Positions 1-6,621 of a DNA stretch of 64,000 nucleotides are shown here, one piece after another. The notes under the pieces were generated by a model, which worked only from the letters and a program-made list of their open reading frames with translations, was not told where the DNA came from and made no database searches. The number at the start of each line of letters is the position of its first letter. Within the stretch, counting starts at the first letter, position 1. The stretch is from Nonomuraea guangzhouensis. Its GTDB lineage: Bacteria; Actinomycetota; Actinomycetes; Streptosporangiales; Streptosporangiaceae. Position numbers and translations under genes: made by a program. The DNA lies in assembly GCF_019396345.1 (NCBI RefSeq), contig NZ_JAHKRM010000012.1, forward strand, positions 186,001 to 250,000. The letters are read 5' to 3'.

Positions 1-180
1 CGAGCGCTCCCGGCCGCCCAGCGCCAGGGCCGCCAGCAGCACGGCGCCGAGGCCGAGCGCGGCCGTGTGCGGCGCGGGCACCGAGCCGCCGCCCATCGCG
101 TGCGCGAGCGCGGCGAGTCCCACGCAGACGGCGGCGAAGGCGGCCGTCCGCGCGAGCCTGAGGGGAAGTTCCGCGCGCAT
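1..180 (-). CDS. Hypothetical integral membrane protein, N-terminal part only
   Basis: Reading leftward from an ATG at 178-180, an open frame of 60 codons runs off the window edge. It begins MRAELPLRLART and is dominated by small hydrophobic residues. Two hydrophobic stretches (about residues 10-28 and 40-56) suggest a multi-pass membrane protein. Third-position G/C is very high, consistent with real coding. No family can be assigned from the visible part and there is no clear Shine-Dalgarno sequence, so the start is tentative. The gene diverges from the membrane protein that starts near 312. Confidence 0.5.
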   Translation of the reverse strand, partial: MRAELPLRLARTAAFAAVCVGLAALAHAMGGGSVPAPHTAALGLGAVLLAALALGGRERS

Positions 181-311
181 GAGTGTGTCACATGCTCTCA
201 CGGGGGCAGGGTCCAGGGTGACCTCTACTCCCATGCTGCGGAAGGCCTGGTCGATTTGCGGCAATTGTCGCTAGGGTCGTGCCGAACCACGTAGACATTG
301 AGGTGAGAACG

Positions 312-785
312 TTGCGGCACTTTGCGGGATTGCTCATCGGAGTTGTGGTGACCGCAGCAGTGCTGGGCGGCGGCGGTTGGGCCGTGCAGCAGGCGTTGGC
401 CAGTGCGGCGGGCAACCCGGCGGGCGGGCAGAAGATGTGGATCGCGCTCGGCGCGATGGCGGCCGTGGGACTGGTCGTGGGGCTCGTGGTGGCGGGACGG
501 GTGTCTCCGCTGGCCACGTTCGTGCCCTCGATGGTGCTCCTCGCCTGGACGGTGGTCTACTCCCTCGACATGAACCGGGCGCTGTCCCTGATCCCTGACG
601 AGCCGTCGGTGAACCAGATCATCAGAGACGTCGGGTTCGGTGACAAGACCATGCTGACCACGGGCTTCTTCGCCCTGCTCGGCGTGGCGATGTTCATCCC
701 GGTGCTGATCCCGTCCCGCTGGGCGCGACGGGACGAGGACCTGGAGGAGGACTACGAGGAGAGCCCTCAGAGCAGCTACTACTGA
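312..785 (+). CDS. Small multi-pass membrane protein, unknown function
   Basis: About 157 residues with four hydrophobic segments, ending in an acidic cytoplasmic-looking tail rich in Glu/Asp and closing SSYY. The frame is open from a GTG at 279, with another GTG at 303. I chose the TTG at 312 because GAGGTGAG lies about 8 bases before it, while the earlier codons lack a good ribosome site. The product is not recognised; it resembles small TM proteins common next to regulators in actinomycetes. Its last 7 bases (779-785) overlap the end of the convergent MarR gene, so the two transcripts are antisense at their 3' ends. Confidence 0.6.
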   Translation: MRHFAGLLIGVVVTAAVLGGGGWAVQQALASAAGNPAGGQKMWIALGAMAAVGLVVGLVVAGRVSPLATFVPSMVLLAWTVVYSLDMNRALSLIPDEPSVNQIIRDVGFGDKTMLTTGFFALLGVAMFIPVLIPSRWARRDEDLEEDYEESPQSSYY

Positions 786-1219
786 TCGTCGTCTTCGAGA
801 TTGGCGATCATGCGGCCCAGCGTCCGCATGAACGCCTCGATCTCGTCCTGGCCGAGCCCCTCCAGCGCCCGGGCGTTCGCCTCCCGGGCGCCCTGGGTCA
901 GGGTCTTCTCGATCTCGCGGGCGCGCGGGGTGAGCGTGTTGCGCGAGCGCCGCCGGTCGTCCGGGTCGACGGTGCGTACGATCAGCCCGTCGCGCTCCAT
1001 GCGGCGCAGCGTGTGGGCCATCGTCGACTGGTCGATCCTGACCCGTTCGCACAGCTCCTGCTGGGTCAGCCCGTCCTGCTCGTAGAGGGCCAGGAGCTGG
1101 GCGAACTGCCCGGGCGTCACGCCGGTGTCGGAGATCCCGACCCGCAGCCCGTTGCCGAGCAGCCGGGCCAGGTGGTTGATCTGGTAGCCGAGGGATGACT
1201 GGCGGCGCAGTGACGTCAC
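779..1219 (-). CDS. MarR-family transcriptional regulator
   Basis: A 146-residue winged-helix regulator. The recognition region (QELCERVRIDQSTMAHTLRR) is followed by the wing DPDDRRRSRNTLT, which carries the DxRxxR signature of MarR proteins. The length is normal for the family. The GTG start at 1217-1219 overlaps the stop of the upstream small membrane protein (GTGTGA arrangement), so the pair is translationally coupled. The promoter of this pair carries a large inverted repeat (1446-1482), and autoregulation through it is the natural inference. The inducing ligand is unknown. Confidence 0.88.
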   Translation of the reverse strand: MTSLRRQSSLGYQINHLARLLGNGLRVGISDTGVTPGQFAQLLALYEQDGLTQQELCERVRIDQSTMAHTLRRMERDGLIVRTVDPDDRRRSRNTLTPRAREIEKTLTQGAREANARALEGLGQDEIEAFMRTLGRMIANLEDDDQ

Positions 1220-1428
1220 ACACGTTCCTTCGTACGGATCATGCGGCGGATGCGCGGCCACTGCCACATGGCCATGCCGGACGCCACGAGGACGGGCACG
1301 ATGAACCAGCGTATCGCCGTGTGCGCGGGGGAGTCGGCGGGCGGAGCGAGGTAGATGTAGATCGTGATCGCCAGCCCGCCGACGAGGTGCACGGCGCGCT
1401 GGATGGTACGGATCTGCCTGGCCTTCAT
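1216..1428 (-). CDS. Small membrane protein cotranscribed with MarR
   Basis: 70 residues with two predicted TM segments (about 12-28 and 38-55) and Arg/Lys-rich ends. A strong GGAGG lies 7 bases before the ATG at 1426-1428. It is the first gene of a two-gene operon with the marR-like gene, overlapping it by 4 bases. The function is unknown; small membrane proteins in this position are often part of an envelope or drug response, but the sequence itself does not show this. Confidence 0.7.
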   Translation of the reverse strand: MKARQIRTIQRAVHLVGGLAITIYIYLAPPADSPAHTAIRWFIVPVLVASGMAMWQWPRIRRMIRTKERV

Positions 1429-1445
1429 GATGCTGCCTCCAATTT

Positions 1446-1482
1446 ATATGGCTTGCCATGAATAATACATGGCAAGCCATAT
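1446..1482. promoter_or_regulatory. Double-dyad operator of the marR operon
   Basis: Two 15-base arms, ATATGGCTTGCCATG and CATGGCAAGCCATAT, form a perfect inverted repeat around a 7-base AT spacer. Each arm is itself a near-palindrome of the type ATGGCnnGCCAT, so the site can be read as two MarR dimer sites. It lies directly upstream of the small membrane protein/marR operon. Confidence 0.75.
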
Positions 1483-1494
1483 AGCAGCGCGGGC

Positions 1495-2256
1495 TCAGCG
1501 GCTGCCGGTGTAGAGGCGGGTGACCACGTCCTCGATCGTGGACTGCTCGGGGGCCGTCGCCATCAGCTCGTCGAGTGTGCCGTCGAACGCCAGCCGCCCG
1601 TGGTCGATCAGCATGACCCGGCGGCAGAGCCGTTCGATGTCGCCCAGGTCGTGCGTGGTCAGCAGCACGGTCGTGCCCTGCTCGGTGTTGAGCCGGCGCA
1701 GGAACGCCCGGATGCTCGACTTGCTCACCACGTCGAGCCCGATCGTCGGCTCGTCGAGCACCAGCACGTCGGGCGCGTGCAGCAGCGCGGCGGCCAGGTC
1801 GCCGCGCATGCGCTGGCCCAGGCTGAGCTGGCGCACCGGCGTGCGGGTGAAGCCGCCCAGGTCGAGCGTCTCGGTCAGCTCGTCGAGCCGGGTCTTGAAG
1901 ACATTGCGATCTACTTTGTAAAGGTGCCGGATCAGTTCGAAGCTGTCCCGCAGCGGCAGGTCCCACCACAGCGTCGTCCGCTGCCCGAACACCACGCCGA
2001 TGCGCCGCGCCAGCGTCGTGCGCTTGCGCGAGGGGTCGAGCCCGGCCACCCGCACCCGCCCGGAGGTGGGCGTCAGGATGCCGCACAGCATCTTGATCGT
2101 GGTGGACTTGCCGGCGCCGTTGGGGCCGAGGTAGCCGACGAACTCGCCCGGTGCCACGGTGAACGACAGGTCGCGTACGGCGTGGAAGACGTTCCCTTCG
2201 AGCTTGAGGCTCCTCTTCACCTTGAACGAGCGCCCGGCCTGGTCGAGCTCGATCAT
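1495..2256 (-). CDS. ABC transporter ATP-binding protein (ABC-2/DrrA-like exporter)
   Basis: 253 residues. Walker A GPNGAGKST, signature LSLGQRMRGDLA, Walker B VLVLDEPT and the switch-loop His (LLTTHD) are all present, so it should be an active ATPase. The start is the ATG at 2254-2256, only 2 bases after the stop of the upstream permease. It is the last gene of a permease-permease-ATPase operon. Partner permeases of the PF06182 type (ABC2_membrane_6) point to export of a small molecule, but the substrate is unknown. The coding part ends 12 bases left of the marR-operon operator. Confidence 0.9.
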   Translation of the reverse strand: MIELDQAGRSFKVKRSLKLEGNVFHAVRDLSFTVAPGEFVGYLGPNGAGKSTTIKMLCGILTPTSGRVRVAGLDPSRKRTTLARRIGVVFGQRTTLWWDLPLRDSFELIRHLYKVDRNVFKTRLDELTETLDLGGFTRTPVRQLSLGQRMRGDLAAALLHAPDVLVLDEPTIGLDVVSKSSIRAFLRRLNTEQGTTVLLTTHDLGDIERLCRRVMLIDHGRLAFDGTLDELMATAPEQSTIEDVVTRLYTGSR

Positions 2257-2258
2257 CC

Positions 2259-3047
2259 CTAACTCCCCGTGGATCGGTAGTGCCGGATGCCCAGGCGCCA
2301 GGCGAACCCGGCGAGCAGGGCGAGGACCAGGGCCGCGACCGGCCCGAGAAAGCGCATGAAGCCCGGGGTGCCGAACGGGTCGTCCCTGTCCAGCACGTAG
2401 AGGGCGGGCTGCCAGTTGACGAAGGCCAGCGGAAGGCCGTAGGTCACCCCGCGCACCAGCTCGCGGCCGTAGATGGCGAGCGGGTATTGGGTGAGCTGGC
2501 CGGAGCCGTAGGTGAAGGCGTTGGTCACCTCGGACGCGTCCGTCAGCACGAACTGCACCGCCCCGGCCAGCGTCCACAGTGCCGCGAAGATGACCACCCC
2601 CGTCGCGATCATGACGGGGATCATCCAGAGCCGCCCGGTGTCGAGGTCGAGGACGCTGATCGAGTAGCCGAGCACGAGCACCGCCTGTAGCACGCGGCCG
2701 ATGCGGGTCGGCAGGAAACGGTCGGCCGCCATCTGGATCCAGGTGCTCACGGGCCTGATCAGCATGGTGTCGAACGTGCCCGCCTTGATGTGCTGGCTGA
2801 TCCGGTCGATGTTGCTGACGAACATGTCGCAGAGGCAGAAGGCCACGTTCGCGGTGCCGTACAGGAAGAGCGTCTCCGCGCGGGAGAAGCCGGCCAGAGA
2901 GGTGGTGTTGGCGAAGATGATGAGGATCACCGCCACGTCGGTGCCCGCCACGATGAGGCCGAGCACGGACGTCAGGGCGAACGAGGCCGGGTAGGCCATC
3001 GCGGCGCGGGTCCAGGTCCAGGCCAGCCGGAAATACGCGCTAACCAC
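2259..3047 (-). CDS. ABC-2 type permease (ABC2_membrane_6 family)
   Basis: 262 residues with about six TM helices. The middle segment (DMFVSNIDRISQHIKAGTFD, then TMLIRPVS) is typical of the ABC-2/DUF990 permease family. The GTG start at 3045-3047 overlaps the previous permease by 8 bases, indicating coupled translation. It probably pairs with the other permease as a heterodimeric membrane channel driven by the ATPase downstream. Confidence 0.87.
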   Translation of the reverse strand: MVSAYFRLAWTWTRAAMAYPASFALTSVLGLIVAGTDVAVILIIFANTTSLAGFSRAETLFLYGTANVAFCLCDMFVSNIDRISQHIKAGTFDTMLIRPVSTWIQMAADRFLPTRIGRVLQAVLVLGYSISVLDLDTGRLWMIPVMIATGVVIFAALWTLAGAVQFVLTDASEVTNAFTYGSGQLTQYPLAIYGRELVRGVTYGLPLAFVNWQPALYVLDRDDPFGTPGFMRFLGPVAALVLALLAGFAWRLGIRHYRSTGS

Positions 3048-3879
3048 CCTGGATCACCACCTTGTGGCGGATGGCCCGCGTGCCGAGCGCACCGGCGGCG
3101 AGCAGCACCGCCGCCCAGCAGCTCTGGAACGCCAGGGTCTCCAGGACGGGCGCCTTGCCGAGGTAGAGGTCGGTGGGGGCCTGGACCATCGCGGCCCACG
3201 GCAGCGCCCTGGCCAGGTCGCCGAGGATGCCGGGGAACAGGCTGAGCGGCAGCAGCATCCCGCTGAAGAGCGTGGTGAGCACCAGCGAGAACGCCCCCAC
3301 GCCACGGTCGTCGATCAGCCAGCAGACCGACAGCGCCACCAGGTAGCGCCAGGCGAAGCTGACGATCACCCCGGCCAGGAAGCCGGCGAGGAAGGCGAGC
3401 CACTGCCCCGGCTCCGTGGGATGGGCGATGCCGAACAGTGCGGCGCCCAGCAGCATCGGCGGGATGCCGCGGGCGAAGAACAGGTAGGCGGCCCTGCCCA
3501 GGTCCTCGGCGAGGGACCAGAGCTGGAGCGAGGCGGGGCGGACGAGGTCGAGCGCGATGTCGCCGCTGCGGATCCGCTCGGGAATGGTGAGACCGGTGCC
3601 GAACAGCTGCATCGGGCCGATGCAGGCCTGGGTGATGAAGCAGAACGTGACGGCCTGGGTGACGTCGTAACCGGCCAGGCCGGGCCTGGCCTGCCCGAGG
3701 GCGATGAGGATGTAGGCGCGAAGAATGCCGAAGACGCTGTTGGTGAAGGCGCCCGCGACCGTGGCCCAGACGTAGGTGGCGTGCTTGCGGAAGCCGTACC
3801 GGACCAGCCGGGCATACAGGGGTATGGTTTTGCACCTCCGGGGAGTGATGGCACGGTGACCAACCGTGCCCGGACCCAT
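3040..3879 (-). CDS. ABC-2 type permease, first gene of export operon
   Basis: A multi-TM permease related to the next gene; both share the pattern GDIALDLVRP / AGTFDTMLIRP. Homologues of this family usually begin close to the YARLVRYGFRKH stretch. Just before it lies a strong GGAGG (around 3831-3835), but the codon at the right distance in frame is ATA (about 3821-3823), followed by CTG two codons on. The nearest conventional in-frame start upstream is the ATG at 3877-3879, used here, which would place GGAGG inside the gene. The true N-terminus is therefore uncertain. Upstream lies the divergent hydrolase promoter. Confidence 0.82.
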   Translation of the reverse strand: MGPGTVGHRAITPRRCKTIPLYARLVRYGFRKHATYVWATVAGAFTNSVFGILRAYILIALGQARPGLAGYDVTQAVTFCFITQACIGPMQLFGTGLTIPERIRSGDIALDLVRPASLQLWSLAEDLGRAAYLFFARGIPPMLLGAALFGIAHPTEPGQWLAFLAGFLAGVIVSFAWRYLVALSVCWLIDDRGVGAFSLVLTTLFSGMLLPLSLFPGILGDLARALPWAAMVQAPTDLYLGKAPVLETLAFQSCWAAVLLAAGALGTRAIRHKVVIQGG

Positions 3880-3994
3880 ACGTGGGTCGGCCGATGGAAG
3901 CCTTGAATTATCTGCTCTCCGTTCGGCGCTCCGCAACGCGATAAACGGCGCGCGTGACACATCGCGGAAATAATCCCGTAAGCGAGGAGATACT

Positions 3995-4006
3995 TACTTG
4001 CGAGTA
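3995..4006. promoter_or_regulatory. Imperfect palindrome in divergent promoter (ABC operon / hydrolase)
   Basis: TACTTGCGAGTA is an imperfect dyad of the form TACTnGCnAGTA, 40 bases upstream of the hydrolase start and between two divergent transcripts. The pattern is common for TetR-type operators, but no regulator gene is adjacent. Confidence 0.35.
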
Positions 4007-4045
4007 GAGCGATGTTCTAGGGGAAGGATATTCATCGGAGGACAC

Positions 4046-5020
4046 ATGGATCTGGACAGGGATGACACTCCCGACTACCCGCTGAGCTGGCAGGCTCGCG
4101 CGCTCACCGGTCTGATGCGCGGGACCCTCAAGCCGGCCTCGCACCTCCTGATGCGCCACCCCCTCACGATCGACTGCGCCGCCCGCATCGGCGATCTGGC
4201 CCGGCTGCTGCCGCTGCGCCCGCCCGGCCACGTGGACATCGAGCCGGCCGCCTTCTCGGCGTGCGGCGGGGAGTGGGTGCGCGCGGGCGCCGCTCCCGAC
4301 GAGGGCAAGGTGCTGCTGTACTTTCACGGCGGCGGCTACTTCTCCTGCTCGCCCAGGACCCACCGGCCCATCACCTGGCGCCTGTCCGTCGCGGCCCGCC
4401 GCCCGGTGCTCGCCCTCGACTACCGCCAGGGGCCGGTCCACAAGCTGGCCGACTCCCTGAGTGACGCGCTGGAGGCCTACGACTGCTTACTGAACCGCGG
4501 GTACGCGCCCGAGGACGTCCTGTTCGGCGGCGACTCGGCGGGCGGGCATCTCACGCTGGCCACCCTGCTCGCGCTGCGCGACCGGGGCCTGCCGCTGCCG
4601 GCCGCGGCCGTCTGCCTGTCGCCCTGGGCCGACCTGACGGACCTGCCCAAGCGCGCGAACCGCTGGCAGGACCCCATGCTGGCGGCCGGCCGCATCCGCT
4701 GGCTGGCCCGGCGCTGGACCTCCGGCCTTGACCCGCGCGACCCCCTCGTGTCGCCCGTGCACGGCGACTTCACCGGCCTGCCGCCACTCATGATCGTCAC
4801 CGGCTCGACGGAGGTGCTCCGGGACGAGGCGCGGCGCGTGGCGGTCAAGGCCAGGCGGGCGGGGGTGCCGGTGACGTACGAGGAGTGGCGGCGGATGCCG
4901 CACGTGTTTCCGATCCTGGCGGACGTACTGCCCGAGGGGCGGCTGGCCTTCCGGCACATGGCGCGCTTCTTCGCCGCGGTCGCCGCGGCCCGGTCGTCCT
5001 CGCTGGAGGACGCGGCCTGA
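4046..5020 (+). CDS. Alpha/beta hydrolase, hormone-sensitive lipase (HSL) family
   Basis: 324 residues; the ATG at 4046 is preceded by GGAGG at 4 bases, so the longer frame from 3998 is not used. The oxyanion motif HGGG is at about residues 94-97, the nucleophile GDSAGG at Ser164, the likely catalytic Asp in TEVLRDE and His in MPHVF, which complete the HSL (GDxSAG/HGGG) triad. It would hydrolyse short acyl or carboxyl esters in the cytoplasm; the natural substrate is unknown. It is transcribed alone and divergently from the ABC export operon. Confidence 0.88.
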   Translation: MDLDRDDTPDYPLSWQARALTGLMRGTLKPASHLLMRHPLTIDCAARIGDLARLLPLRPPGHVDIEPAAFSACGGEWVRAGAAPDEGKVLLYFHGGGYFSCSPRTHRPITWRLSVAARRPVLALDYRQGPVHKLADSLSDALEAYDCLLNRGYAPEDVLFGGDSAGGHLTLATLLALRDRGLPLPAAAVCLSPWADLTDLPKRANRWQDPMLAAGRIRWLARRWTSGLDPRDPLVSPVHGDFTGLPPLMIVTGSTEVLRDEARRVAVKARRAGVPVTYEEWRRMPHVFPILADVLPEGRLAFRHMARFFAAVAAARSSSLEDAA

Positions 5021-5139
5021 GACCCCCCTTGATGCCCGGGGCTCTTGTGGTGATGCCATGCTGGGGAGATCGCGGCTGGTATCTCCTGAATGGTGCCTCG
5101 TCGCCGTGGCCGCTCACCTGCGGACCGGAGCATGACAGT

Positions 5140-5158
5140 GTAGGTTAGGCATACCTAA
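5140..5158. promoter_or_regulatory. IdeR/DmdR (DtxR-family) iron box
   Basis: The 19-base site gTAGGTTAGGCATACCTAA matches the DtxR/IdeR consensus (TTAGGTTAGGCTAACCTAA) at 16 of 19 positions by eye. It sits 18 bases before the start of the siderophore-interacting protein, so iron-replete repression is expected. Confidence 0.85.
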
Positions 5159-5176
5159 TATTTCGAGGAGTGACCG

Positions 5177-6010
5177 ATGGCTGACAAGCCCAGAGATCAC
5201 CACCGCGGCGTCGTGGTCCGTACGGAGCGGATCTCGCCGCACATGATCCGCGTCGTGGTCGGTGGTGAGGATCTGCGTGACTTCGCCACCTCGGGTCTCA
5301 CCGACCACTATGTCAAGCTCGTCTTCCCGCACGAGGGCGTCGACTACCCGGCTCCCTTCAACGTCCAGCACGTACGCGAGACCATGCCGCGGGAGGTCTG
5401 GCCGCGGCTGCGCACCTACACCGTGCGGGCCTGGGACCCCGACGCCCAGGAGATGACGCTGGACTTCGTCTACCACGGCGACGAGGGCATCGCCGGGCCG
5501 TGGGCCGCGCGGGCCGTGCCCGGCGACGAGCTGTTCATGCTGGGCCCCGGCGGCGGCTACGTGCCGAGCCCGGAGGCCGGCTGGCACCTGCTCGTCGGTG
5601 ACGAGAGCGCGCTCCCGGCGATCGCGGCCTCGCTGGAGGCGCTGCCCGACGGCGCCCCCGCCCATGCCTTCATCGAGGTGGACGGGCCGGAGGAGGAGCA
5701 GAAGCTGCGGGTCGCCGGTGACACGCGGCTGGTCTGGCTGCACCGCGGCGGCGCGCCCGTCGGCGAGGCGCTGGTGAAGGCGGTGCGTGAGCTGGAGTTC
5801 CCCGAGGGCGACGTGCACGCGTTCGTCCACGGCGAGGCGGGGTTCGTCAAGGAGCTGCGGCGTCACCTCCGGGTCGATCGCAAGGTGCCGATGGAGCGGC
5901 TGTCGATCTCCGGCTACTGGCGGCTCGGGGCCGACGACGAGGGCTGGCGAGCCGTGAAGCGCGACTGGAACCGCCAGGTCGAAGCCGAGGAGGCCGCGGC
6001 GCTCGGCTAG
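5177..6010 (+). CDS. Siderophore-interacting protein (FAD-dependent ferric-siderophore reductase)
   Basis: 277 residues with an N-terminal FAD-binding barrel (PF08021; RTYTVR flavin motif at about residues 77-82) and a C-terminal NAD(P)H-binding SIP domain (PF04954; LLVGDESALPAI and FVHGEAGFVKELR). It reduces imported ferric siderophores to release Fe(II) in the cytoplasm, like ViuB/SIP proteins. GAGGAG precedes the ATG. It stands alone, without siderophore transport or biosynthesis genes, and is controlled by the iron box just upstream. Confidence 0.92.
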   Translation: MADKPRDHHRGVVVRTERISPHMIRVVVGGEDLRDFATSGLTDHYVKLVFPHEGVDYPAPFNVQHVRETMPREVWPRLRTYTVRAWDPDAQEMTLDFVYHGDEGIAGPWAARAVPGDELFMLGPGGGYVPSPEAGWHLLVGDESALPAIAASLEALPDGAPAHAFIEVDGPEEEQKLRVAGDTRLVWLHRGGAPVGEALVKAVRELEFPEGDVHAFVHGEAGFVKELRRHLRVDRKVPMERLSISGYWRLGADDEGWRAVKRDWNRQVEAEEAAALG

Positions 6011-6073
6011 GCCCGTCGTGGCGGGGTAGCGATGGTGAAACGCCACTTCAAGCCATCGAGCCACACCGCTTAC

Positions 6074-6577
6074 TCACCTCAGGGACACGACCGCCTTACC
6101 TCTGATACCCCTTCCGACGGAGAATCGGCCCGCCGTGCAGCCGTACGAGAGCGTCGACTCCACGAGGCGCCCTGAGGCCATTCCGACGAGCGGCGTCTCG
6201 GCCACGGCGGGGGGCACCGTCGCAGGCACGGCGATCATCTCGCCGCCCCCGATGTCCGCCGGCCGGGTCCGGACGACCGCCCCGATCATCCTGCTCGACC
6301 CGTCACCCGACCAGAAAACCGACCGGAAGACCAGCTGGCATCCGCCGGCCACGTACGAACCGGACCCGGGTGGCTGCGCCAGTCCCGCGGCGAAGAGGCG
6401 CGGGAACGCGGCCAGGCGCGGCTGCCCGCTCCCGTCGGTGTCCATCACCACGATCCCGCAGGATGGCCCCGGCGAGTCACCGGGCCCGTCGATCACGCCA
6501 TCGATGCCGGAAACACCCAGCGCGACGCTCACCTGATCTCTGGACAATCTCTGCAATTCCCGGCGACGAGTCACCAT
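6074..6577 (-). CDS. Hypothetical protein, divergent from the kinase pair
   Basis: A 167-residue frame on the minus strand with strong G/C bias at third codon positions, which favours this strand over the overlapping plus-strand frame. The middle (GIVVMDTDGSGQPRLAAFPRLFAAGL) and the C-terminal half look globular and lack TM segments or a signal peptide. The likely ATG at 6575-6577 has no ribosome site, so it may be translated from a leaderless mRNA. No family is recognised. It shares its promoter region with the pseudokinase, which suggests a linked role. Confidence 0.5.
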   Translation of the reverse strand: MVTRRRELQRLSRDQVSVALGVSGIDGVIDGPGDSPGPSCGIVVMDTDGSGQPRLAAFPRLFAAGLAQPPGSGSYVAGGCQLVFRSVFWSGDGSSRMIGAVVRTRPADIGGGEMIAVPATVPPAVAETPLVGMASGRLVESTLSYGCTAGRFSVGRGIRGKAVVSLR

Positions 6578-6586
6578 AATTGGTGA
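6571..6586. promoter_or_regulatory. Inverted repeat between divergent genes
   Basis: TCACCA-TAAT-TGGTGA is a perfect 6-base inverted repeat with a 4-base AT spacer. It overlaps the putative start of the minus-strand gene and lies 36 bases before the pseudokinase ATG, a position suited to an operator. Confidence 0.4.
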
Positions 6587-6621
6587 TCTACGGTCTGGTT
6601 GTGCCAGGAGGAGAAATCCGG

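Noticed and set aside
5064..5087. GGAGAT...ATCTCC hairpin after the HSL hydrolase
   Set aside because: Only a 6-base stem with a 10-base loop; too weak to call a terminator.
6135..6536. Plus-strand frame in the 6.1-6.5 kb region
   Set aside because: Its third positions are less G/C-rich than the overlapping minus-strand frame, and the composition is Pro/Ser/Thr-rich without structure; the minus-strand gene is preferred.
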